Origin: JAWXBK01 sp034439975
GTDB lineage: Bacteria > Pseudomonadota > Alphaproteobacteria > Dongiales > Dongiaceae
Direction: 5' to 3'
Assembly (NCBI GenBank): GCA_034439975.1
Contig: JAWXBK010000105.1
Coordinates: forward strand, 5,730-69,729
Length of the DNA stretch: 64,000 bases
Position 1 is the first letter of the stretch. The number at the start of each line of letters is the position of its first letter. Of this stretch, positions 33,533 through 42,455 are shown piece by piece. The translations under genes and the position numbers were made by a program. The notes beneath the pieces are model-generated. The model was not told the origin of the DNA and did no database searches. It saw only the letters and a list, made by a program, of their open reading frames with translations.

Positions 33533-34552
33533 CTAACGCCGCGCGATGTCGTTCAGCACCCGTTCCATGCCGGCGACATGCGCATCGAAACTGTGTTTGC
33601 GCTCTAGGATCCGCCGGCCGCGACGGCCGAGCCGGGTCATCAGGTCGCGGTCCTCGTAGATCATCCGGATGTTGCCGGCGAGCGTCTGCCAGTCGCCGAC
33701 CGGTGAGAGCAGGCCGGTCTCGCCATGTCGTACGGTCTCCGGAATCGGCCCAAAATTGCTGGCCAGCACGCATTTGCTGAAGGACATTCCTTCGAGGATC
33801 GCCAGCGTGATGAGATCGTCGCGGGTCGGAAATACCATCGCATCGCAATTCTGGATGTAGGCCGCGACCTCGGCCTCGCCGACATTGCCAGTATAGACGA
33901 TGTCGGCGCCGATGGCGTCGACCTTGTTGCAGTACGGATCGTCGGACGGCCGGTTGCCGACGCAGACGAGCCGGATATCGGGATTGTTGAGATGCTTGAC
34001 CGCCATGGCAGACAGATCCTGGCCCTTGCGACGATCGACGCGACCGAGATGCAGCAGATAGAACTTGCCCGGTTCGCGCTCGAAGGGCGCCGGCTGCGGG
34101 GACAGATCCATGCCGATGCCATAGGGAACGACTGTCCAGTTATCGGCCTTCAGATGTTCCTTGTAGAGTGTATCGGCCTGCCACTGGGTCGGGAACACGA
34201 TGCGGTCCGCCTTCGTGTAAGCGTCGAACCGGAAGGTTGGCATTTCCATGTAAAACCGCCCGAATTTCGGCTCGTGAATCCACCACAGTATGGGACAACG
34301 ACCGGCGGCACGCGTCACCACTTTCGATGCGGTGATTGTATTGCAGAGTAGCGCGTCGTAGTCGCGCATGCTGACGCTCTCGACAAACCGCGCACCGAGT
34401 TTCTCGTATTCGGCAATCAGCGGCTCCCCGGGCCGGTTGATCAGGCGGACCATATGGATCTCGTGGCGCTTGACGAGTTCGCGGATCAGGCGGAACAGGA
34501 TGATCTGCGCGCCCTCGCGCAGGTAATTGTGACTGTGAACCAGAATTTTCAT
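33533..34552 (-). CDS. GT4-family glycosyltransferase
   Basis: This 339-residue GT-B enzyme has an N-terminal acceptor domain (MKILVHSHNYLREGAQIILFRLI) and a C-terminal donor domain with FYLLHLGRVDRRKGQDL (about 180), AYIQNCDAMVFPTRDDLITLAILEGMSFSKCVLASNFGPIPETV and the nucleotide-binding E-x7-E pattern. It probably builds a cell-surface glycan, but no partner genes adjoin it. The ATG at 34552 opens directly into the first beta strand. It lies 10 bases downstream of the LOG-family gene on the same strand, so the two are likely co-transcribed. Confidence 0.85.
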   Translation of the reverse strand: MKILVHSHNYLREGAQIILFRLIRELVKRHEIHMVRLINRPGEPLIAEYEKLGARFVESVSMRDYDALLCNTITASKVVTRAAGRCPILWWIHEPKFGRFYMEMPTFRFDAYTKADRIVFPTQWQADTLYKEHLKADNWTVVPYGIGMDLSPQPAPFEREPGKFYLLHLGRVDRRKGQDLSAMAVKHLNNPDIRLVCVGNRPSDDPYCNKVDAIGADIVYTGNVGEAEVAAYIQNCDAMVFPTRDDLITLAILEGMSFSKCVLASNFGPIPETVRHGETGLLSPVGDWQTLAGNIRMIYEDRDLMTRLGRRGRRILERKHSFDAHVAGMERVLNDIARR

Positions 34553-34562
34553 CGCGCGCGGC

Positions 34563-35147
34563 CTAGATCCGTTGCGGTTTGTCGGGACGTTTGGCGGGCG
34601 GCGCTTCGAGCAGTGCCGGAACGACATCCTCCGCGCGATCGACGACGCGCAGCAGTCCGCGATATTGCGGGCGAAGGAATCCTTCCTCGATCTGCCGCTC
34701 GATCATCGCGAGCAGCGGATCCCAGTAGCCGTCGACATTGACCAGCAGAACGGGTTTGTCGTGGAGCTCGAGCTGGCGCCAGGTGACGATCTCGAAGGTT
34801 TCGTCGAGCGTGCCGAAACCGCCGGGCAGGATGACGAAGGCATCCGAGCGCTCGAACATCATCTGTTTGCGCTCGTGCATGCTTTCGACGACATGAAGTT
34901 CGCTGAGCCCGCCGCGATGCGCTTCGCGGGCGCGCAGGAAGCCGGGGATGATGCCGATCACGTAGCCGCCATTTTCGAGCACGGCATCGCAGACCACGCC
35001 CATCAGGCCGACGCCGCCTCCGCCGAACACCAGCTTCAGCCCCTGCGCGGCAATGGCGCGACCGAGCGACGCGGCCGCCTCGCGATAGCGCGGGTCGTTG
35101 CCGGTCGAAGAGCCGCAATAGACACAAACAGACTGTGGAGCGATCAT
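34563..35147 (-). CDS. LOG-family Rossmann protein (TIGR00730)
   Basis: The 194-residue protein has the two LOG motifs: VFGGGGVGLMGVV (about 40-52) and PGGFGTLDETFE (about 108-119), with SMHERKQMM between them. LOG proteins of plants and bacteria hydrolyse cytokinin nucleoside 5'-monophosphates or AMP-like nucleotides, and some act as nucleotide 5'-phosphoribohydrolases of wider specificity. It is cytosolic. Its ATG physically overlaps the start of the divergent cytochrome gene, so the promoters of the two genes must lie inside each other's coding ends unless one start is wrong. Confidence 0.88.
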   Translation of the reverse strand: MIAPQSVCVYCGSSTGNDPRYREAAASLGRAIAAQGLKLVFGGGGVGLMGVVCDAVLENGGYVIGIIPGFLRAREAHRGGLSELHVVESMHERKQMMFERSDAFVILPGGFGTLDETFEIVTWRQLELHDKPVLLVNVDGYWDPLLAMIERQIEEGFLRPQYRGLLRVVDRAEDVVPALLEAPPAKRPDKPQRI

Positions 35148-36189
35148 GGAGGCGATGAAAAATTCAGCGTCGGTTGCGGCAGCGCGCCGAGGCGCCAGGA
35201 TCGGCGCGCGCCAAAATAGCGGAGGCGGGCGTTCGGGCCAATGGGGCGCCGGGCACCGGATTTTTGTCCTCCCGCCGGCCTTGTTGCTGCCGATTTTGTT
35301 GCTGCCGGCCTTACTGCTGTCGGCCTTGCTGACCGTGCGTCCGGTTCTCGCGCAGGACGAGGACGGAGCCGCGATCTCGCGGGGCGCCTATCTTTTCGCT
35401 GCCGCCGGCTGTGCCGGCTGCCATACCGATGTCGAGAATGACGGTCCGCCGCTGGCCGGTGGCCGCGCGCTCGAAACGCCGTTCGGGATTTTCTACAGCC
35501 CGAACATCACGCCCGATCCGGAAACCGGAATCGGCGACTGGACGGATGCGGATTTCCTGCGGGCTCTGCGCGAGGGCAAGGCGCCGGACGGCAGCACATA
35601 TTTCCCGGTCTTTCCCTATACCTCGTTCACGCTGATCGCCGACGCGGATGTCGCCGACATGTGGGCCTATATGCGCTCGCTCGAGCCGGTCACCCGTGAG
35701 AACCAGGCGCACGATGCGGCGTTTCCGTTCGGCTGGCGTGGCCTGCTGCCGATCTGGCAATGGCTGCATTTCGATCCGGGACCGATGGCGGCGGACGATG
35801 GCGCGACACTGGAGATCGCGCGCGGTGCCTATCTGGTAAATGCACTCGGGCATTGCGGCGAATGTCACACGCCGCGCGGTGCGATGGGTGCGATGGACCG
35901 CGATCGCTGGCTTGCCGGTACCGCCGACGGTCCCGAAGGCGGCAAGATCCCGAATATCACGCCCGATATCGGGACGGGCATCGGCGCCTGGTCGGATGCC
36001 GAAACCCTGCGCGTGCTGGAGAGCGGGATGCTGCCGGATTTCGACGTGGTCGGCGGCGGCATGGGCGAGGTCGTGCGCAACAGCACGAGCAAGCTCACCG
36101 AGTCGGATCGACTCGCGATCGTCGCCTATCTGCGCTCGCTGCCGGCGATCGAGAACGAGGAGGCGGCCGCGACACAGCCCGAGTACTGA
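35146..36189 (+). CDS. Dihaem cytochrome c, alcohol/aldehyde dehydrogenase subunit type
   Basis: The 347-residue protein has a long basic N terminus, one hydrophobic signal/anchor segment (about 38-69) ending in VLA, then two cytochrome c domains with CAGCH (about 91) and CGECH (about 239). Distal motifs FGIFYSPNITPDPETGIGDWTDADFLRALREG and KIPNITPDIGTGIGAWSDAE match cytochrome subunits of membrane alcohol or aldehyde dehydrogenases. It would carry electrons in the periplasm. No dehydrogenase subunit is adjacent. The start is uncertain: the ATG at 35146 overlaps the divergent LOG start, and ATG 35155 is an alternative. Confidence 0.82.
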   Translation: MEAMKNSASVAAARRGARIGARQNSGGGRSGQWGAGHRIFVLPPALLLPILLLPALLLSALLTVRPVLAQDEDGAAISRGAYLFAAAGCAGCHTDVENDGPPLAGGRALETPFGIFYSPNITPDPETGIGDWTDADFLRALREGKAPDGSTYFPVFPYTSFTLIADADVADMWAYMRSLEPVTRENQAHDAAFPFGWRGLLPIWQWLHFDPGPMAADDGATLEIARGAYLVNALGHCGECHTPRGAMGAMDRDRWLAGTADGPEGGKIPNITPDIGTGIGAWSDAETLRVLESGMLPDFDVVGGGMGEVVRNSTSKLTESDRLAIVAYLRSLPAIENEEAAATQPEY

Positions 36190-36311
36190 ACGTCGTTTGT
36201 GGCGGCTGGCGGCGGCTTCGCGGGGCCTGGCGCTGCCTTCCATGACAGACGGCGCCGCGGTTGGTACTCTCGAAGAGACTCGGCAGGGCAACAGAGGGAG
36301 GCCGAGGGCCC

Positions 36312-37403
36312 GTGAATCGCTTCATCGTTATCGGCATCGTCGCTGCAGTCGCGGCCATTGCGGTCGCGCTGTTTCTGTTTCTCGGCCGCTCGGGCGAGGA
36401 CGTCGCGGATTTGCCGGCGGACGAACCGTCCGCGGCAGCCACATCGCAGGACGATACCGCGAGCGACAACGGTGCAAGCGCCGACGGGGCCAATGACGAT
36501 GCCGATGACACCGGCGCTGCGGACGATACCGCAGCCGTCGATGTCGATGCGGATCGGGATTCCGGCCGGCCGAGTTTCGATATCGTGCGCGTTACGCCGG
36601 AGGGCACGCTGGTGGCGGCCGGCCGCGCGGCGCCGGGCAGTGTCGTGACGCTGCGCGTGAACGGCGAGGTGTTCGATACCGTCGAGGCCGACGAGCGCGG
36701 CGAGTGGGTCATGCTGCCGGATCATGCGCTGGCTCCGGGCACGCATGAGCTGGGTCTGGTCGCACAGTTCGGCGACGATCCCGAAATCGTATCGAAGGAT
36801 GTGGTCGTCGTGGTGGTGCCCGATCCGGCGCAGATCGCCTCGGGCGATGCACAGGCGCTCGCGGTCATCATGCCGAATACCGAAGGCTCGGCGGCCGAAG
36901 TGCTTCAGGGGCTCGAGCCGTCGCCCGGCGAAGGGATTCGGAGTGGCGAACTCAGCATCGACAGCGTCGATTATGGCGAGGACGGCCGCGTCATTATCGG
37001 CGGTCGCGCGCCGGTCGGCACGACGCTGCGCGCCTATCTCGACAATGTACCGATCGCAACGGCCGAGAGCGGCCCCGACGGTCGCTGGACGGCACGACCC
37101 GAGGCGCCGGTCGCGCCGGGCCTGCACTGGCTGCGGATCGATCAGGTCGATGAAGACGGCAACGTGATCTCGCGCGTCGAGACGCCGTTCTCGCGAGCCG
37201 AGGCCGACGAGATCGTTCCGGACGGCACGAGCGTGGTGGTCCAGCCCGGCAACAGTTTGTGGCGCATCGCGCGGCGCGTTTATGGCGAGGGGCTGCGCTA
37301 TACCGTGATCTACGAAGCCAATCAGGAACAGATCCGCGATCCCGATCTGATCTACCCCGGCCAGATCTTCGCGATGCCGGCGGACGAAGCAGGGTCGAAT
37401 TGA
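36312..37403 (+). CDS. LysM-domain cell-envelope protein
   Basis: The 363-residue protein starts at GTG 36312 (RBS GGGAGG) with an N-terminal membrane anchor (NRFIVIGIVAAVAAIAVALFLFLG). An acidic Asp/Ala/Ser-rich linker (about 25-80) follows, then two Ig-like modules (FDIVRVTPEGTLVAAGRAAPGSVVTLRVNG and the later LSIDSVDYGEDGRVIIGGRAPVGTTLRAYLDN). The C-terminal LysM repeat is VVVQPGNSLWRIARRVYGEGLRYTVIYEANQEQIRDPDLIYPGQIFAMP. LysM binds peptidoglycan, so the protein probably sits in the periplasm attached to the inner membrane. Similar proteins in alphaproteobacteria lack an assigned function. Confidence 0.82.
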   Translation: MNRFIVIGIVAAVAAIAVALFLFLGRSGEDVADLPADEPSAAATSQDDTASDNGASADGANDDADDTGAADDTAAVDVDADRDSGRPSFDIVRVTPEGTLVAAGRAAPGSVVTLRVNGEVFDTVEADERGEWVMLPDHALAPGTHELGLVAQFGDDPEIVSKDVVVVVVPDPAQIASGDAQALAVIMPNTEGSAAEVLQGLEPSPGEGIRSGELSIDSVDYGEDGRVIIGGRAPVGTTLRAYLDNVPIATAESGPDGRWTARPEAPVAPGLHWLRIDQVDEDGNVISRVETPFSRAEADEIVPDGTSVVVQPGNSLWRIARRVYGEGLRYTVIYEANQEQIRDPDLIYPGQIFAMPADEAGSN

Positions 37404-37595
37404 TGGCGGCGGCCGGCACCCGGAGGGTCAATCGAGGCCATCCGGGACCTGCCAGCGGTTCGTGCTAGGGTCTCCGTTGCCGGTGACATAGCGACACAGG
37501 CTCCTGCCCTTTGCGATCAAGGCCTTGCGGCATCTCCGCCGTTTTGGCAGAAGCAGGCCGCTGTCCGTCTTCGTCGATCGCCGAGAGGAACAGGC

Positions 37596-38180
37596 TTGGC
37601 TCCACCGGACCGCCGCACCTTTTTTTCCCGTTTCGAGCGTTTGCTGCGGTACCGGTTCTTGGTGCCGCTCAAGCGGACGCCGCACCCGCCGGAATGGGCG
37701 GCGCGCGCCACCGCGGTCGGTCTGTTCTGGGGGCTCTCTCCCACCGTCGGTATCCAGGTACTCGCGGTTTTCCTTGTCTGGATCGTGGCGCGGCGGATGT
37801 TCCGCTGGGATTTCGGCTTGCTGATCGCGATCGTCTGGACCTCGGTGTCCAATGTCCTGACCGCAATCCCGCTCTTCTACTCCTACTTCATCACCGGCCG
37901 CCTGCTGCTCGGCCAATGGGACGGTCTGCCCGGCTATCGGACCTTTTCGGTGCGCTGGTACGAGGCGGCGTCGCCCGAACTCAACTGGTTCGAGCAGCTC
38001 GAGGAGTGGTTCCGACTGGTCGTTGTCGAATGGGGCGTGACCATGCTGGTCGGATCGGCGCCGTTCGCCATCCTGGGCGCCTGGATCGGCTATCGTCTCA
38101 CCTATCGTTTCATCGTCCGCTATCGGCGGGTGCGGGCCGAGCGGATCGCCCGGCGCCGCGCGGAGCAAACCACCCCCTAG
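37596..38180 (+). CDS. DUF2062 membrane protein
   Basis: The 194-residue protein matches DUF2062: PHPPEWAARATAVGLFWGLSPTVGIQVLAVFLVWIVARR (about 29-67), SVSNVLTAIPLFYSYFITG and a last membrane segment GVTMLVGSAPFAILGAWIGYRLTYR. It has three to four membrane helices and a very basic C-terminal tail. The function is unknown. The TTG start at 37596 follows GAGAGGA by 6 bases and the family begins here, so I prefer it to any ATG further in. Confidence 0.75.
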   Translation: MAPPDRRTFFSRFERLLRYRFLVPLKRTPHPPEWAARATAVGLFWGLSPTVGIQVLAVFLVWIVARRMFRWDFGLLIAIVWTSVSNVLTAIPLFYSYFITGRLLLGQWDGLPGYRTFSVRWYEAASPELNWFEQLEEWFRLVVVEWGVTMLVGSAPFAILGAWIGYRLTYRFIVRYRRVRAERIARRRAEQTTP

Positions 38181-38383
38181 AGGGCGGCCGGGCTCTGCGG
38201 GTGGTCTCATGTTCCTGGCATGGCTTTGGGCGACATTCCGCCAGGTGGCGACATCTCCGATATATCGTTGGTATGCAGCGAACTTGACTCAAATGGACTG
38301 ATCACGGAATCTCGGGATGGCGCGCGCGGCTAGAATTTCACGGATCGTCGCAGTTCATATTGTGATCGTCCGATGCGGCAACA

Positions 38384-38403
38384 GACCGCAATCCGTTGCG
38401 GTC
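38384..38403 (+). promoter_or_regulatory. Perfect palindrome in the leader of the amine ABC operon
   Basis: Arms GACCGCAA and TTGCGGTC flank a 4-base centre, 36 bases before the first gene of the operon. It could be a repressor binding site or a small leader hairpin. The 258-bp gap to the preceding gene holds no other gene I can support. Confidence 0.45.
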
Positions 38404-38438
38404 CATCGACGACAAAAGAGACAGGGAGGACTATCGAG

Positions 38439-39479
38439 ATGAAAAAAGTTCTGCTGGGGGCCGCTGCCCTCATGTTGCTTGGCACGACCGGCACCGCGGG
38501 CGCGCAGGAGCTCAATCTGCTGACCTGGGAAGGCTACGCCGACGAAAGTTTCGTGGTGCCGTTCGAAGAGGCGACCGGTTGCGAAGTGACGGCGACCTAC
38601 GTCGGGTCGAACGACGATTTCGTGCCGAAGCTCGCGGCGGGCGGCGGCGTGTACGATCTGGTTACGCCCTCGATCGACACCACGTCGGTCACCGTGGCGG
38701 CCGGCTTCATCGATCCGATCGACCCGTCGCGCATCGACCGGCTCGACGAGCTGTTCCCGCAGTTCCGTGACGCGAAGAACATCAACATGGACGACCAGCT
38801 CTGGGGCGTGCCCTACACGTGGGGTTCGATTCCGTTCATGTATCGCACCGACATGATCCCCGAAGCACCGACCTCGCTCGCCGCTCTCTGGGATCCGCAA
38901 TATGCTGGCAAGGTTTCGCTGTGGGACGACAAGAGCTCGCTCTATGTGGCCGCGCGACACAATGGCGACATGAACATCTACGACCTCAGCGACGAGCAGC
39001 TTGAGGCGGCGAAGCAGACGCTGATCGAGCAGAAGCCGCTCATCCGCAAATATTGGGGCACGGCGGGCGAGCTGATCGAACTGTTCGCGTCGGGTGAAGT
39101 GTGGATCTCCAACACCTGGGGCGGCTATCAGTCGGCCGTTCTCGCGGAGCAGGGCATCCCTGTCGCCGAGTTCATTCCCGAAGAGAACGCCGAGGGTTGG
39201 GCCGATTCCTGGCAGCTCGTGAAGGGTTCGCCCAACACGGATTGCGCCTATCAGTGGATCAACTACTCGATCTCCGAGGAAGGCCAGTGCGGCGTTGCGG
39301 CAATCACCGGCTATTCGGTCGCAAATCCGGTGGCGGCGCAAAACTGCATGGAGCCGGATCAGTTCAGCGGGCTGCACATGGACGATGTCGGTTACATCGA
39401 CAGTCTGATGCTGTGGGAGACGCCGGCCAATCTCGAGGCGTACACCAACACCTGGAACGCGGTTAAGGCAGCCGAATAA
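38439..39479 (+). CDS. Polyamine-type ABC transporter substrate-binding protein (PotD/PotF-like)
   Basis: This 346-residue periplasmic protein starts with a clear signal peptide (MKKVLLGAAALMLLGTTGTAGA). The mature start ELNLLTWEGYADESFVVPFEEATGCEV is classic for the spermidine/putrescine-binding family, followed by VPYTWGSIPFMYRTDMIPEAPTSLAALWDPQYAGKVSLWDD and WISNTWGGYQS. RBS GGGAGGA lies 11 bases before the ATG. The ligand could be a polyamine, another cationic amine or an amino acid derivative. It is the first gene of a seven-gene operon with ligases and a dioxygenase. Confidence 0.88.
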   Translation: MKKVLLGAAALMLLGTTGTAGAQELNLLTWEGYADESFVVPFEEATGCEVTATYVGSNDDFVPKLAAGGGVYDLVTPSIDTTSVTVAAGFIDPIDPSRIDRLDELFPQFRDAKNINMDDQLWGVPYTWGSIPFMYRTDMIPEAPTSLAALWDPQYAGKVSLWDDKSSLYVAARHNGDMNIYDLSDEQLEAAKQTLIEQKPLIRKYWGTAGELIELFASGEVWISNTWGGYQSAVLAEQGIPVAEFIPEENAEGWADSWQLVKGSPNTDCAYQWINYSISEEGQCGVAAITGYSVANPVAAQNCMEPDQFSGLHMDDVGYIDSLMLWETPANLEAYTNTWNAVKAAE

Positions 39480-39571
39480 CGGGTCCGACATTTCGGGCCG
39501 GGCGGGCGAGCGATCGCCCGCCCGGTGTTACTTTGAGAGCGAGATCCCGGAAACCGCCCCGGAAAACCGTA

Positions 39572-40681
39572 ATGTCCAATACCGTCGAACTCGATCGGGT
39601 CAGCAAGACCTTTCCGGGCGGCATCACGGCCGTCGACAATCTTTCGCTCGCGGTCCGCGAAGGCGAGTTCGTCACGCTGCTCGGTCCGTCGGGCTGCGGC
39701 AAGACGACCACGCTGCGCATGATCGCCGGCTTCGAGGCGCCCGACAGCGGTCGGGTCTTCCTCTCCGGCGATGATGTGACCGACCTGCCGCCGTACAAGC
39801 GCCGGGTCAACACCGTCTTCCAGGACTATGCGCTGTTCCCGCATATGTCGGTCGCGCAGAATATCGGTTATGGCCTGCGCGTGGCCGGTGTGTCGCGCGA
39901 AGAGATCCAACGCCGCGTCGAGGAATCGCTGCGCATGGTCGATCTGCTCGACAAGCGCGACGTGCGCCCCGCCGCACTTTCCGGTGGGCAGAAGCAGCGC
40001 GTCGGGCTTGCGCGCGCGCTGATCCGCAATCCGAAAGTTCTGCTGCTCGACGAGCCGCTCTCGGCGCTCGATGTCAAATTGCGCGACGCGATGCAGATCG
40101 AGCTCAAGCATCTCCATCAGAAGCTCGGAATCACCTTCATTCTGGTGACGCACGATCAGAAAGAGGCGCTGGTTCTCTCCGATCGCGTCGTGGTGATGGA
40201 CTCCGGCCGCATCGTACAGGCCGGCACGCCCGCCGAGCTCTACGACCGTCCGGCAACCCCCTATGTCGCCAATTTCATCGGTGTCTCGAATTTTGTGCAG
40301 GCCCGCATCGCCGACGTCTCGAATGGCATCATCGTCGCGGAAGCAGGCGGGCTATCCCTGCGGGTACGCGCCGACGGCAGCCGGGCCGAGCGAGGCAACA
40401 ATGTGCTGTTGTCGGTACGGCCGGAAAAGGCGCAACTCCTGATCAACGGAGCGATAGCGCCGGAAGGCTCGAACCGGGTCGAGGGCCGCGTCGTCGATCA
40501 TCTATTCCAGGGCAATCTGGTGCGGCTCGGCATCGATATCGGCCAGAAGCAGCCTTTCATGCTCGATATTCAGCTCAATCTGGGTCTGGGCGATTCGAGC
40601 CTGCCAAATCCGGGCAGCGCGGTTGCTTTCGCGGTGCATCCCTCGGCGATCAGCCTGTTCGTCGACAAAGGGCAAAGCTGA
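39572..40681 (+). CDS. Polyamine-type ABC transporter ATPase (PotA-like)
   Basis: The 369-residue ATPase has Walker A GPSGCGKTT (about 36-44), Q-loop FQDYALFPHMSVAQNIGYGL, signature LSGGQKQRVGLARAL, Walker B VLLLDEPLSALD and the switch His in LVTHDQKEAL. A C-terminal TOBE regulatory domain (about 245-365) includes LLSVRPEKAQLL. It powers import at the cytoplasmic face. The ATG at 39572 is the start of family similarity. Confidence 0.92.
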   Translation: MSNTVELDRVSKTFPGGITAVDNLSLAVREGEFVTLLGPSGCGKTTTLRMIAGFEAPDSGRVFLSGDDVTDLPPYKRRVNTVFQDYALFPHMSVAQNIGYGLRVAGVSREEIQRRVEESLRMVDLLDKRDVRPAALSGGQKQRVGLARALIRNPKVLLLDEPLSALDVKLRDAMQIELKHLHQKLGITFILVTHDQKEALVLSDRVVVMDSGRIVQAGTPAELYDRPATPYVANFIGVSNFVQARIADVSNGIIVAEAGGLSLRVRADGSRAERGNNVLLSVRPEKAQLLINGAIAPEGSNRVEGRVVDHLFQGNLVRLGIDIGQKQPFMLDIQLNLGLGDSSLPNPGSAVAFAVHPSAISLFVDKGQS

Positions 40682-40691
40682 GGCGCCCGCG

Positions 40692-41561
40692 ATGAACCTG
40701 ACGACACGCCGCCGAGTGAACTATGCGGGCGTTCTTGCCGGGCCGGTTCTGTGGGTGACGATCTTCATGTTCGTGCCCTACGCGATCATGCTGACCTACA
40801 GTTTCTATTCGCGCGAGTTTCCGTTCATCATTCCGGACTTCCAGTTCGGCAACTACCTCCAGCTCTTCGCCGATCCGCAATATTATCAGGTGTTCGTTCG
40901 AACGCTGAAGATCGCGGTTCTTGTGACGCTCGGCGCGCTGGTGCTCGCCTACCCACTGACGTACTTCATCGTCTTCAAGATTCGTTCGCCGCGGCTGCGC
41001 ATGCTGATCTACGCCTCGGTCATCGTGCCGCTCTGGGTTTCCTATCTGCTGCGCGCCTATACCTGGAAGACGATCCTCGGCAGCCAGGGCGTGTTGAACT
41101 CGTTCCTGATCTGGGCAGGCATTCTCGATCAGCCCTCGGATCTGTTTCTCTACAACCAGTTCGCGATGGTGCTGACGCTCACCTACATCTTCGTGCCGTT
41201 CATGGTGATGTCGATCTTCGCCTCGTTGGAAAAGATCCCGGTCAGCCTGATCGAGGCCTCGAAGGATCTCGGCGTCGGTCGCATCCGAACGTTCCTTTCG
41301 ATTACGCTGCCGCTCTCGGTGCCGGGCATTCTCGCCGGCGGTGCGATCACCTTCGGTTTGACGATGGGCGATTTCGTCGCGCCATTCCTGGTCGGTGGTC
41401 CCGACGGGGCATTGCTCGCAACGATCATGCAGACGCAATTCGGCACCGCGCTCAACTGGCCGCTGGGTGCGGCGATCGCCATGGTCATGATGATCGTCGT
41501 GCTCTCCATCATCACTTTGACCGACCGGGCCGAGCGCGCGGGCCGGCTCGATCTCGGATAA
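40692..41561 (+). CDS. ABC transporter permease (PotB-like)
   Basis: The 289-residue integral membrane protein has six membrane helices, beginning GVLAGPVLWVTIFMFVPYAIMLTYSF. It carries the EAA-loop coupling motif SLIEASKDLGVGRIRTFLSITLPLSVPGILAG (about 190-220) that docks with the ATPase. It forms the channel with the following PotC-like protein. It starts 10 bases after the ATPase gene and is followed by its partner 4 bases after its own stop. Confidence 0.9.
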   Translation: MNLTTRRRVNYAGVLAGPVLWVTIFMFVPYAIMLTYSFYSREFPFIIPDFQFGNYLQLFADPQYYQVFVRTLKIAVLVTLGALVLAYPLTYFIVFKIRSPRLRMLIYASVIVPLWVSYLLRAYTWKTILGSQGVLNSFLIWAGILDQPSDLFLYNQFAMVLTLTYIFVPFMVMSIFASLEKIPVSLIEASKDLGVGRIRTFLSITLPLSVPGILAGGAITFGLTMGDFVAPFLVGGPDGALLATIMQTQFGTALNWPLGAAIAMVMMIVVLSIITLTDRAERAGRLDLG

Positions 41562-41565
41562 CGTC

Positions 41566-42432
41566 ATGTCGGCAACCGCTCTCGAAGCCTCACAGGAAGT
41601 CGTACCGGCCCATCGCGCGCGGCGGCGCTGGCTGCGCGGCCGCAGCGGTTCGGATGCGGCGCTGCTGATCTCGGCGGCTTTGGTCATCGCCTTCCTCTAT
41701 TTGCCGGTCGTTGTGCTGGTCGTCTTCAGTTTCAACGACAACAAGATCACGACGCTTCCGCTCGCGGGCTTTACCTGGGGCTGGTACGAATCGGCCTTCG
41801 CGAACAAGGAACTGCTGACGGCGCTGTGGAACAGCGTCTTCGTCGCCACCATCGCGACCTGCCTTTGCGTGGTGCTCGGCGTGCCGGCCGGCATCGCTCT
41901 CGACCGGGTCGATTTTCCGGGCAAGCTGCTGTTCCGCCGCTTCATCCTGCTGCCGCTGGTGCTGCCGGGGCTGATCACCGGTATCGCCATGATGATCATG
42001 TTCAACAAGGTGATCGGCTTTAACCTGAGCCTTTACACCGTGATCCTCGGCCACGGCACCGCGCTGGTGTCGGTGGTGGCGACTCAAGTTTTCGCGCGCC
42101 TGCAACGCTTCAACCGCCGGGTCGAGGAGGCGTCGTCCGATCTCGGGGCGACGCCGTTCCAGACTTTCTGGCTGGTCACGCTGCCGAACATCCGCGCGGC
42201 GATCCTCGGCAGCGCTTTGCTGTCGTTTACCTTGTCTTTCGACGAAATTCCGGTAACGTTCTTCCTCACCGGCCGCGACAATACACTGCCGATGTACATC
42301 TATTCGACGCTGCGCCGCGGCATCACGCCCGAGATCAACGCCATCGGCACAATCATCGTGGTGATATCGCTGGTGCTGATCGGCCTGTCGATCTGGCTGC
42401 TCAGCGATCGGGGCGAGAAGCCTCTCAAATAA
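41566..42432 (+). CDS. ABC transporter permease (PotC-like)
   Basis: This 288-residue second channel subunit has six membrane segments starting LLISAALVIAFLYLPVVVLVVFSFN and the EAA loop VEEASSDLGATPFQTFWLVTLPNIRAAILG. In addition, FDEIPVTFFLTGRDNTLPMYIYSTLRRGITPEINA is typical of PotC/PotI. It has a charged cytosolic N terminus of about 30 residues with Arg-rich RRRWLRGR. It completes the importer and is immediately followed by the first glutamine-synthetase-like gene, which ties import to metabolism. Confidence 0.9.
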   Translation: MSATALEASQEVVPAHRARRRWLRGRSGSDAALLISAALVIAFLYLPVVVLVVFSFNDNKITTLPLAGFTWGWYESAFANKELLTALWNSVFVATIATCLCVVLGVPAGIALDRVDFPGKLLFRRFILLPLVLPGLITGIAMMIMFNKVIGFNLSLYTVILGHGTALVSVVATQVFARLQRFNRRVEEASSDLGATPFQTFWLVTLPNIRAAILGSALLSFTLSFDEIPVTFFLTGRDNTLPMYIYSTLRRGITPEINAIGTIIVVISLVLIGLSIWLLSDRGEKPLK

Positions 42433-42455
42433 TCCTGAAGGTTAGGGGGAGCGAA

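Noticed and set aside
33417..33848. Upstream extension of the isocitrate dehydrogenase frame
   Set aside because: It overlaps the neighbouring glycosyltransferase gene and has no similarity to the family before MQKIKV at 33416.
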